Source: Clostridia bacterium (GTDB lineage: Bacteria > Bacillota > Sulfobacillia > SLMV01). From it: a DNA stretch of 6,093 nt. Shown here piece by piece: positions 1 through 6,093 of this stretch (position 1 is the first letter of the stretch; every line of letters begins with the position of its first letter). Both the position numbers and the translations under genes were made by a program. The stretch covers positions 1 to 6,093 of the forward strand of contig SLMV01000090.1 of assembly GCA_007133365.1 (NCBI GenBank), in the 5' to 3' direction. The notes under the pieces were generated by a model. It was not told the DNA's origin, ran no database searches, and saw only the letters and a list, made by a program, of their open reading frames with translations.

Positions 1-724
1 AATGATGCCGACCGTTAAAATATTGTAGCCCGTCGTTTCGACCAAATAATCGCCTAGATAAGTAAAACTTCCGAAGACGGCAAAGCCCACGAGGAATAGA
101 ATCATCACGGTACGCCAAAGCATCGGCACCGAAAAGGCGTTGAAATAAGCAGCGCGAAATCCCATGCCTTCGGCGGTCGGCACGCTCAATACCAGATACC
201 GCATCATGAAAAATGATAGAATCAGTTCGGCAATCCCAAAGGCCAGATACACCAAACGCCAGGAACCGAAAAAGGACAAACCCCCATCGATAGCCGTCGC
301 AGCAGCAGCCCTAAGAAGAACATTCCCATCACCCGACCGATCGCGTTCATTTGCGACCTCGGTTTTGGGAACAAATCGCCCATAAAGGACATGGTAACCG
401 GGAGAATCGCCGCGACAAGCGCGCCATTGATCGCCCGGATGACGACCAGGGATTCTAAGTTAAAGGCAAAGGCACCCAATCTACTAAAAATTGCGGTGTC
501 AAAGAAAGCGGCGATGATCACTCGGGTCTTTCCATATCGATCCCTTAGGGGACCGAAAAGAAACGTAAATAGACCAAAAGGAAGCATATAGGCATTACCA
601 CCACTGCCGCGGTTCCGAAATCCAAACCAAAATCACGCGCAATATCAACCAACATTCAAAATCCCATCAAGCCCAATAACGTTGCCGCCAGGTGGGCCTG
701 CGACCCTTGATGTTCTTTTACCAT
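1..724 (-). pseudogene. MFS transporter, N-terminal half, decayed and cut by window edge
   Basis: Read on the minus strand from an ATG at 724 with GAGGTG eight bases upstream (733-738), this is the N-terminal half of a drug/metabolite-type major facilitator superfamily permease of the inner membrane. Seen: an IARDFGLDFG segment after TM1; YMLPFGLFTFLFGP followed by the signature loop LRDRYGKTRV between TM2 and TM3; VVIRAINGALVAAILPV (TM4); GDLFPKPRSQMNAIGRVMG; then SFFGSWRLVYLAFGIAEL into TM6 and a TM7 segment VMILFLVGFAVFGSFTYLG, running off at position 1. The frame is broken three times: TGA at 658-656 (codon 23), a one-base loss near 591-592, and a one-base loss near 301-312 inside a GCT/GCA triplet run. 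Each piece lines up with the family in the next frame, so it once was one gene. The C-terminal half lies outside. Substrate cannot be told. Sequencing error is the alternative, but the long genes nearby are intact. Confidence 0.85.
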
Positions 725-1251
725 GCTAAAAGCACCTCATCTTTTTTGAAAACGGATTTGGTCGTGAGTATGCCTCAATCAGCATTTTTGATACGCCTCG
801 GCACTTACGGAATACGGCGATTCTACTAATTTGACTGTAAAAAAAGGTAGTTCGGTCAAACCCATGCCCGGCCTAGATAACGCATCGCTTTTCGGGTTTC
901 CCAACGCCCTTACGAGCGAAAAATGCGAACGCCAAAATCCAGAAAACAAGGAGATCCGGGCGCTTTTCGGTCTTATGGGTCTCGTTTTCACTCACCGGTA
1001 AAATCCCAAAATCGCCTCCGAAATCATCCGCGACGGTAAAACACCGAAAGGACACGCCCGGTAGACGGTATCCCTTCGCAAACGGGCGTGTCCCTTTGTA
1101 AAAGGTGAACTTTAGGAAACCTCGATAATGGTCGATCACTTCATTTCCTTAAAGAAGGACGTCTCTTTCTAAGAGCGAATTCCGAGACCTCATTCAAGGC
1201 CGTACGTTCAGACGACGGAGTCCCGCTTTGATGCATGAAAAGGACCTCGTC
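725..1251. other. Gene-poor stretch without convincing coding sequence
   Basis: No reading frame here resembles a known family. The longest minus-strand frame (1139 to 873, 88 codons from a GTG) has odd composition and runs straight through the strong hairpin at 1050-1093, so I do not call it. An imperfect hairpin overlaps the stop codon of the upstream minus-strand gene: AGACGA at 1210-1215 pairs with TCGTCT at 1247-1252, and GTCC at 1220-1223 with GGAC at 1242-1245. It lacks a following T run on the minus strand. No convincing promoter for the MFS remnant was found in the 60 bases before its ATG. The rest shows nothing I can name. Confidence 0.5.
1050..1093 (-). terminator. Perfect 11-bp hairpin, possible terminator
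   Basis: GGACACGCCCG at 1050-1060 is the exact reverse complement of CGGGCGTGTCC at 1083-1093, with a 22-base loop. One bulged base lets the stem extend by about three further A-T pairs. Read on the minus strand the stem is followed by TTTCGGTGTTTT, which is loosely T-rich. On the plus strand the following bases are not. This suits a terminator for minus-strand transcription coming from the small gene ending at 1252, about 160 bases upstream. The large loop and interrupted T run are unusual for a factor-independent terminator, so a protein-binding inverted repeat is the alternative. Confidence 0.4.
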
Positions 1252-1506
1252 TTATGATGTTGCCCGGTAGACTGCATCACCGGATCTCACTCGACTCTCA
1301 ACTTTAACGGCGACCTCCTGGCCCGGCTTCCCCTCTTTTACATCCTCGTGGTCCACTTGCATCGATTGGATAGTTTGCTCGAAATCTGTCTCGTTTCCAA
1401 CAATGCGGACGGTGTCCCCTTCGTGCAACGCTTCCGTGAGGTTCAGCACGGCCACCGATATGTCGGTAAAGAAATGCGTGACTTCGCCAACTTTGGTCCC
1501 GGCCAT
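1252..1506 (-). CDS. Translation elongation factor-like small protein (EF-Tu domain II-type barrel)
   Basis: This 84-residue cytoplasmic protein resembles the free-standing 'translation elongation factor-like' family: the domain II beta barrel of translational GTPases without any GTPase domain. Seen: an N-terminal GEVTHFF (7-13), a hydrophobic strand ISVAVLNL (16-23), the turn LHEGDTVRI (27-35), DFEQTIQSMQVDH (41-53), GKPGQEVAVKV (59-69) and VRSGDAVY (73-80). This is the alternating strand and GD/PG-turn pattern of such barrels, and the length is normal for the family. No P-loop or other catalytic motif exists, so no GTPase activity is expected; the molecular role of stand-alone members is not established. 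Start: GTG and ATG codons lie at 1512, 1509 and 1506. AAGGAGG (1520-1514) is seven bases from the ATG at 1506 and four from 1509, so I chose 1506. It lies on the same strand as the MalT-type regulator that ends 190 bases upstream, but has its own leader. Confidence 0.85.
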   Translation of the reverse strand: MAGTKVGEVTHFFTDISVAVLNLTEALHEGDTVRIVGNETDFEQTIQSMQVDHEDVKEGKPGQEVAVKVESRVRSGDAVYRATS

Positions 1507-1513
1507 CATCACC

Positions 1514-1520
1514 CCTCCTT
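1514..1520 (-). promoter_or_regulatory. Ribosome binding site AAGGAGG of the small EF-like gene
   Basis: On the minus strand a full consensus AAGGAGG precedes GTG-ATG-ATG in a row. Its spacing (seven bases to the third codon, four to the second) decides in favour of one of the ATGs over the GTG. Initiation at either ATG changes the protein by a single Met. Confidence 0.8.
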
Positions 1521-1535
1521 TTTTCTAACAACAAT

Positions 1536-1575
1536 CAAGACATCGGTCTTGTAAAGATATTCTCGGATTTTCCGA
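1536..1575. repeat. Two short inverted repeats in the leader of the EF-like gene
   Basis: CAAGAC (1536-1541) and GTCTTG (1546-1551) form a perfect 6-bp palindrome around a 4-base spacer. TCGGA (1563-1567) and TCCGA (1571-1575) form a 5-bp one around TTT. Both sit 16 to 61 bases upstream of the Shine-Dalgarno site, where an operator or leader structure could lie. Palindromes this short are expected by chance several times in 6 kb, so function is only a possibility. No clean -35/-10 pair was seen, although TTTACA on the minus strand overlaps the first repeat's edge. Confidence 0.25.
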
Positions 1576-1700
1576 TCAAAACCTGCAGATCTTAACGCGA
1601 TATCCCAAACTAAATGCCGATTCGCCTCCCGATCCGTGACCGGAACGGTCCCAACGCCAAAAATCCTTTTCTCGCCTACCGCTTCTTCTTCGCCCTAAAC

Positions 1701-4454
1701 TCAAAGGGTGGGGGCATCGTAAGGGGTGGGATCATCGATTAAGCCCTGTTCCGTGGCAAACACCACGGCCTCGGTGCGGTTACGCACGCCTAGTTTTCCA
1801 TAAATATTGCTGGTGTGCCATTTGACGGTGCCCACCGAAACGAAAAGGTGCTCCGCAATTTCCTGATTGGAGAATCCCGACACCAATTCCCCGAGGATTT
1901 CGTGTTCACGTCTGGTGAGGGGTTCGACCCAATTCAGATCGGCCGGTGGGCGCGAGGTGGAGGTGCCTTTGGCATCGGCGGTTTCCCTGTCCGTTCCATC
2001 GTCACAAACCATCGTTTCCCACAATGCCGCCGCCTCCTCGGGGGATGGCCTGAGGGCTTTGGGAGCAAGACGGTCTATCAACGTCTTCAACTGCGGGTAA
2101 ACATCGCGAAAACGCTGACGATATCCCCTGGGGTGGCCGCGCTGAATCGCCCGTTTGAGAGCGCACCCGGCAGCCTCGAGATCATCAGCCATCATTTCGA
2201 CCCAGGCCAGTGCCAAGAACGCATCAACTTCAAGTCCCCGATAGCCGTTCTTCTGTGCGTGCTCAAGCACCGCTCGAATCAGCGAACGAGCAGTTTCAAA
2301 ATCGCCGGCTTGACCCCGGCATTCACCGAGAAGCAACATTCCGGGTTCGTGGCCGAAACCAAAGGAAACTGGTTCCTCGATTCCCCATGTTTTAAGGAGG
2401 GACTGGGCATCATCCGGTTTCCCCGCCAGCAAATAGAGGCGGGCCCGGTAGATTGCCACCGGCAGGGTGATGAAGTAGGGAAGTGTGACCTCGCGATGAA
2501 GTGCCTCGAGGGCATCCAGCACCGCATGGGCCTGGGCCGGTGCTTGTCGTGAGAGATGGAGGGCCACCTGAAACAGAGCGTTCCAGGCCCACGATGGCTT
2601 CTCGGTCCTCGAGTAGTGAAGACCCCGTTGGATGCAGCGTTCAGCGCCTTCGAGATCGCCCGATTCTCGCAACAATTCCCCCTTGAGTGTCCAAAGCAAG
2701 CCGACACGACTGACTTCGGAAAACCCGTGATCGCGCGCTTTTTGGAGCAGGTGATGGGTAAGCGCTTCTGCTTCGGCCAACTCGCCCCGGTAATAGTGCG
2801 CCGTGGCCACCTTAAAACCGGTCGACAGGGCGAGGTAGTGATTGTCAATTTGAAGACAGGTGGCATAAGCCGCCTGATAATGGGTGAGGGCCTCTCGGGG
2901 ACGTGAAGCAAACAGGCGAGCATCACCCGAATACACCGAAATATTAATGCGCCAATAGTAGGCATCCTGGGGCAGCCGCCAAAGGGCGATCGCAGCCCAT
3001 CGATTGGCCGCTTCAAAGTCATGGGTATAAATATGATAGTAACTCTTTAAGGCGGCGACCATGCCGGAAAAGGCGGGGTTGACGACTTCGTCTTCATCTG
3101 CGGCCGTTTGGGCCCGTTCAAGAAAGGGCCGTGCCGCCTCAGCCCCCCGATAAATCAATTTGGAATAGGCCTGATGCACCAACAACCGGGGATAACAGGC
3201 GAGCAAATCGAGCGAAACTAAATTAAGGGTCTCAAGCAATCGCTCGGGGCCTTCATCAAATAGAATCGTCTCAAAGTGGGTGTCCAACAAGCGGGCGACC
3301 TCCTCAGAATCACCGGCTTTTCGGGCATGACGAAGGGCTTCTCCGGGCTGACCGGAGGCGGTCAACCATTGGCTGGCCCTTTGATGCAACGTGGCAACCT
3401 GGCACGGTTCCCTCCGGTGCAGTTCGTGACGAAGCTTTTGGGCGAATAACGGATGATACCGGTACCACTGCCCGCGGTCATCCAGAGGAAGCAAGAACAG
3501 GTTATCCGTCTCGAATTGATCGAGGAGACGAGCGCTATCGGAACGTTTCGTCAGCGCATCGCAAAGCGTTGGGGTCAAACGGTCCAAGATGGAGGTTTGT
3601 AACAGAAACTGCTGGACCGACGCCTCCTGCTGTTGGAACACCTCCTCGCTCAGAAAATGAAAGACATGTCGCTGACTCCCCGTAAACTCCCGCACAAAAT
3701 GTGCGGGATCGGGATGCTGACGAAGCGAAAGGAAAGCCAGCTGCAGTCCCGCAACCCAACCTTCCGTCTTTTGGTGAAGGGCGTCGATATCATCCTTTGT
3801 CAGCGTGATCTCGGGGAATTGTTGGAACAACTTCTTTGTTTCGTCAAGCGAAAAGGTCAAATCTGCCAAACGTGTCTCGCTCATCAAACCTCGGGCTCGC
3901 CACCGGGACAAGGGCCACGGAGGATCCGATCGGGTGGTAATGGCAACATGCACACTCGGCGGCAGATTCTCCATCAGGAAAACCATGGCTGAATGGATAT
4001 CCGGTCGGTCAATCAAGTGATAATCGTCCAAAGCGACGAAGAGCGGCTGGTTTAAGGCAAGTAGATCATTAAGAAGGGGTGTCAAGAGGGCCGGCGCCTC
4101 CGGCAAATCTCCGCCTAGTCGACCGGAACGAAGCATTTCCAAGGTAGCATCGCCAACGCCGGGCTGGCATTTTTGGATGGCAGCAATGAAGTGCATCCAA
4201 TAGCGCGTCGGCTCATTATCTGCGCCGTCGAGACTTAACCAGGCCGTCGATGCTTCCCGGTTCCTCAGCCAATTTCGAAGTAACGTGGTCTTCCCGAATC
4301 CCGCGGGAGCCGAAATGAGGGTGAGGTGACGGGAAAACCCATCCCCCGCCGGCAATCCCATCTCAAGTCTCTCCTGAAGCTGCGGCCGAAGTACCGAACG
4401 ACAATTGATCGGAGGCATATGCGTTTTGATATGCAAAATGCGATCAAAGACCAT
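1701..4454 (-). CDS. LuxR/MalT-type ATP-dependent transcriptional activator (LAL, STAND class)
   Basis: This 917-residue cytoplasmic regulator is close in size to E. coli MalT (about 900). Seen in order: the usual N-terminal lead with an RP pair (23-24); a Walker A loop APAGFGKTT (49-57, Lys55); Walker B FVALDDYH (139-146, Asp143 and Asp144); an arginine-bearing ITTRSDPP sensor segment (172-179); WRARGL and LADLTF (185-201); and a winged-helix region with EGWVAGLQLA (231-240). A long alpha-helical, TPR-like region of paired helices follows (about 370-800), then a C-terminal LuxR helix-turn-helix (846-905) with LTRREHEIL, NQEIAEHLFVS, GTVKWHTSNIYGKL and RNRTEAV. Such proteins bind ATP, oligomerise when a ligand reaches the helical domain, and activate promoters; the ligand here is unknown. 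The ATG at 4454 was chosen because GGAGG lies four bases ahead. The frame stays open to a TTG at 4523, but that extension spans the ribosome site. All key motifs are intact. The target may be the divergent reductase gene, but this is inference and it should not be named malT. Confidence 0.93.
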   Translation of the reverse strand: MVFDRILHIKTHMPPINCRSVLRPQLQERLEMGLPAGDGFSRHLTLISAPAGFGKTTLLRNWLRNREASTAWLSLDGADNEPTRYWMHFIAAIQKCQPGVGDATLEMLRSGRLGGDLPEAPALLTPLLNDLLALNQPLFVALDDYHLIDRPDIHSAMVFLMENLPPSVHVAITTRSDPPWPLSRWRARGLMSETRLADLTFSLDETKKLFQQFPEITLTKDDIDALHQKTEGWVAGLQLAFLSLRQHPDPAHFVREFTGSQRHVFHFLSEEVFQQQEASVQQFLLQTSILDRLTPTLCDALTKRSDSARLLDQFETDNLFLLPLDDRGQWYRYHPLFAQKLRHELHRREPCQVATLHQRASQWLTASGQPGEALRHARKAGDSEEVARLLDTHFETILFDEGPERLLETLNLVSLDLLACYPRLLVHQAYSKLIYRGAEAARPFLERAQTAADEDEVVNPAFSGMVAALKSYYHIYTHDFEAANRWAAIALWRLPQDAYYWRINISVYSGDARLFASRPREALTHYQAAYATCLQIDNHYLALSTGFKVATAHYYRGELAEAEALTHHLLQKARDHGFSEVSRVGLLWTLKGELLRESGDLEGAERCIQRGLHYSRTEKPSWAWNALFQVALHLSRQAPAQAHAVLDALEALHREVTLPYFITLPVAIYRARLYLLAGKPDDAQSLLKTWGIEEPVSFGFGHEPGMLLLGECRGQAGDFETARSLIRAVLEHAQKNGYRGLEVDAFLALAWVEMMADDLEAAGCALKRAIQRGHPRGYRQRFRDVYPQLKTLIDRLAPKALRPSPEEAAALWETMVCDDGTDRETADAKGTSTSRPPADLNWVEPLTRREHEILGELVSGFSNQEIAEHLFVSVGTVKWHTSNIYGKLGVRNRTEAVVFATEQGLIDDPTPYDAPTL

Positions 4455-4458
4455 AACT

Positions 4459-4466
4459 CCTCCCTC
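4459..4466 (-). promoter_or_regulatory. Ribosome binding site deciding the MalT-type regulator start
   Basis: Minus-strand GAGGGAGG lies four bases (counting from its last G) before the ATG at 4454. It falls inside the 23-codon upstream extension of the same frame. A translated protein would not be expected to start upstream of this site, so the shorter 917-residue product is favoured. Confidence 0.75.
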
Positions 4467-5081
4467 TTTCTCTTTCGGCCAACCGGGCAAAATCCCTGCC
4501 CAGCCTAAGGGTCCGCTCACCAAGAATGGGTCAAATTCCGGGGCAGGGGACGCGGCACCTTATCTTGCACATCGACATCCCACCCGGGTATCCTCCGCGT
4601 TTAGGCCATTGGAATACGATGCGAGCAGCGATTCCCCCATGACCTAACCCCTTCTCCCGGGCTTTATCGGGTCGCGCCGCCTTATTTTTATGACGTCACC
4701 AAAGAAATCAAAGCCCTTATCGATCACTGCTAATGAGGGGTTCGAAACCAAGTCATGACAACTAAAGCGAAGGCTGCTTCCTCAAGGCGGGTCCCCCCCA
4801 AAACCCCCAACCAAGGCCCACCACTACCGAAATGATACACCTCGAAATCTCCCGGAGGTTTGATTTTCGCCTCCCAATCTCCGAGCTAACCCCCCGCTTG
4901 CTTCCCGGTGCGCGCTCCGCCTAACGCCCAAATCGAGACGAATCCCTTACGTTGGTTGGGCACCATCCCGGCTCCTATTCCATCCTCGGGCATCGGCGGT
5001 GCGGTTGAGGTTGATAAAACCCAACCTTCGGCAGGTCCCTCCACAGTTCGAGAACGCTATCATGAGAACAAATAAATGAAA

Positions 5082-5087
5082 GAGGAG
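5082..5087 (+). promoter_or_regulatory. Ribosome binding site GAGGAG of the reductase gene
   Basis: GAGGAG lies ten bases before the ATG at 5098, with a second purine run GAGGGA in between. This supports 5098 over the internal ATG at 5116 (Met7), which has only an A-rich stretch ahead of it. Confidence 0.7.
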
Positions 5088-5097
5088 TGAGGGAATC

Positions 5098-6078
5098 ATG
5101 GCCAATACGAAAAAGATGAAGTTGTTATTCTTCGGAGCCGGTGTCTTGGGAAGCCTGTATGCCGCTCGATTGCATGAGGCGGGGCACGATGTCACCCTCC
5201 TCGCCCGTGGGTCCCGGTATCAAAACCTAAAAAAACATGGAGTCGTGCTCGAAGCCTTTGATACCGGTGCGATCACCCAGACCTTCGTACGCGTAGTGGA
5301 TACCATGCCAACCGATGAACCCTTTGACGCCTGCATCATCTTGGTCCGTGGCAACCAACTCGAGGAAGCCCTCAATGTGCTTAAACAAAACCCGCACATC
5401 GATTACTACGTCTCCATGGTCAACGCGGTGACCGGCACCTCGTCACTGGTACAAGCCCTCGGGCGGGATCGGGTGATCCTCGGACATGCCAACGCCGGTG
5501 GTGAGCGGGATGGCCATCGCATCCGCTATATGATTTCGCAAGAAATCACCCTGGGGGAACTCGACGGCGAAAGGACCGAACGCCTAGAAACGCTAGCTGG
5601 CGCTTTTCGATCCGCAAACCTTCCGGTCGTCTTTAGTCAGGATATGGATGCCTGGAAACGCTACCATGTGGCTCTCGCCGTTCCCTTTGCCAACGCTCTT
5701 TACATGTCCGGCGGATGCAACTATCGTTTGTCGCGCAATCGCGAAGCGCTTCGCTTGTGCATCACCGGAATCCGAGAAGGGTTCCATGCCCTTCGCACCC
5801 TCGATTTTCCCGTCGAACCCCCCAAACTCCGATGGATCCTTGCCCTTCCGAATGCGATCCTGATCCCCTTATTTGCCAGGATCTTGCGCCTCAAGGTGGC
5901 CGACATTGGGATGGCTCGCCATGCGCGAAATGCCCGAGATGAGATGGCGGCGTTGGCCGCAGAATTCGATGTCCTGATCGCGACTGCCAATGTCAAAACC
6001 CCGGCTTTGGACGCCCTCCGGCCCTATGCCGACCCCACGTTGCCCCTGGATTTCGAAGAAGAAGAGGTCGCATCATAA
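5098..6078 (+). CDS. Ketopantoate reductase (ApbA/PanE)-family NAD(P)-dependent oxidoreductase, divergent
   Basis: This 326-residue soluble protein is slightly longer than typical 2-dehydropantoate 2-reductases (about 300). The N-terminal Rossmann fold is clear: KLLFFGAGVLGSLYAARL with GxGxxG at Gly13, Gly15 and Gly18, then DVTLLARG (31-38), where Arg37 suits NADP. The C-terminal domain is all-helical as in the family, with WK at 186-187 and NARDEM (278-283) before the last helices. Key sites differ from biosynthetic PanE as I recall it. The conserved Lys of the VKA segment is Arg84 (LVRGNQ). The NG of the LQNG segment is Asn109-Ala110. The two Asn residues after the catalytic Lys are not seen after Lys187. 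Glu282 may stand for the catalytic acid. The true substrate is therefore unknown, and pantothenate synthesis should not be assumed. The C-terminus ends in an acidic run, DFEEEEV. It probably leads an operon, since a ribosome site follows its stop by two bases. Confidence 0.85.
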   Translation: MANTKKMKLLFFGAGVLGSLYAARLHEAGHDVTLLARGSRYQNLKKHGVVLEAFDTGAITQTFVRVVDTMPTDEPFDACIILVRGNQLEEALNVLKQNPHIDYYVSMVNAVTGTSSLVQALGRDRVILGHANAGGERDGHRIRYMISQEITLGELDGERTERLETLAGAFRSANLPVVFSQDMDAWKRYHVALAVPFANALYMSGGCNYRLSRNREALRLCITGIREGFHALRTLDFPVEPPKLRWILALPNAILIPLFARILRLKVADIGMARHARNARDEMAALAAEFDVLIATANVKTPALDALRPYADPTLPLDFEEEEVAS

Positions 6079-6080
6079 AA

Positions 6081-6087
6081 GAGGAGG
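6081..6087 (+). promoter_or_regulatory. Ribosome binding site GAGGAGG of the next gene
   Basis: GAGGAGG begins two bases after the reductase stop codon (6076-6078) and is followed by AAAGCC at the window end. The start codon of the next gene should therefore lie at or just beyond 6094. The tight spacing points to co-transcription and possible translational coupling with the reductase. Confidence 0.7.
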
Positions 6088-6093
6088 AAAGCC

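Larger units (their letters stand above)
4455..5097. other. Long divergent intergenic region between regulator and reductase
   Basis: This 643-bp region lies between two genes reading away from each other, so it should carry both promoters. I see only weak signs. A TTGACC on the minus strand (4534-4529) could be a -35 for the regulator but has no good -10 at 17 bases. Small inverted repeats occur: GGGCA/TGCCC at 4485-4489 and 4497-4501, GGAGG/CCTCC at 4854-4858 and 4870-4874, and GGTTG/CAACC near 5010-5026. On the minus strand one frame is open from 5056 to 4889 and again from 4885 to 4733, split by a single TAG (4888-4886). It has no start codon with a ribosome site and resembles nothing I recognise. 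No tRNA, riboswitch or mobile-element end was recognised. Confidence 0.5.

Noticed and set aside
873..1139. An 88-codon minus-strand frame starting with GTG
   Set aside because: Only a weak AAGGA site lies ahead, no family resemblance is seen, and the frame runs through the strong 11-bp hairpin. A minus-strand 70-codon frame at 779-991 overlaps it and is no better.
1056..1272. Direct repeat GCCCGGTAGAC at 1056-1066 and 1262-1272, the latter inside the C-terminal codons of the EF-like gene, hinting at a decayed second copy
   Set aside because: A few 11-bp direct repeats are expected by chance in 6 kb, and the flanking sequence upstream does not align with the rest of the gene.
1815..2552. A 245-codon plus-strand frame antisense to the MalT-type regulator
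   Set aside because: It lies wholly opposite an unambiguous coding region in high-G+C sequence and matches no family. The other antisense and out-of-frame reading frames within 1701-4454 were dismissed for the same reason.
4602..4733. Plus-strand open frame ending in VTKEIKALIDHC and a stop at 4731-4733
   Set aside because: About 40 codons with no start codon or ribosome site and no recognisable family.
4947..5195. An 82-codon minus-strand frame with a hydrophobic N-terminus
   Set aside because: It begins inside the reductase gene on the opposite strand, overlaps that gene's ribosome site and first codons, and has no ribosome site of its own.
1..6093. CRISPR array, tRNA, rRNA, transposase or integrase genes, phage genes
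   Set aside because: I looked for regularly spaced repeats, cloverleaf-type structures and mobile-element protein motifs on both strands and recognised none.

Overview
The window looks like bacterial chromosome with G+C a little above half. Shine-Dalgarno sites are strong and purine-rich (AAGGAGG, GGAGG, GAGGAG) and spaced as in Bacillota. A free-standing small elongation-factor-like protein beside a large MalT-type regulator would fit a thermophilic or acidophilic Gram-positive such as the Sulfobacillus group. That placement is inference; no marker gene here settles it.

Layout. Positions 1-724 (minus strand) hold the decayed N-terminal half of a major facilitator superfamily (MFS) transporter, which runs out of the window and carries one in-frame stop and two single-base frameshifts. 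Positions 725-1251 hold no convincing gene but contain a strong 11-bp hairpin at 1050-1093. Positions 1252-1506 (minus) encode an intact 84-residue protein resembling domain II of translation elongation factors. Positions 1701-4454 (minus) encode a 917-residue ATP-dependent LuxR/MalT-type (LAL, STAND-class) transcription activator with clear Walker motifs, a helical repeat region and a C-terminal LuxR helix-turn-helix. A 643-bp region (4455-5097) separates it from a divergently transcribed gene at 5098-6078 (plus), which encodes a ketopantoate-reductase-family oxidoreductase with atypical active-site residues. A strong ribosome binding site at 6081-6087 shows that another gene follows immediately outside the window.

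How the parts may work together. The regulator and the reductase are divergent across a long non-coding region, so the regulator could act on the reductase operon; nothing in the sequence proves it. The small elongation-factor-like gene lies downstream of the regulator on the same strand but has its own ribosome binding site and a 190-bp leader, so it need not be co-transcribed. The MFS remnant and the gene-poor stretches suggest a region losing genes. No mobile element, CRISPR array, tRNA or rRNA was recognised, and I see no clearly new multi-gene system here.
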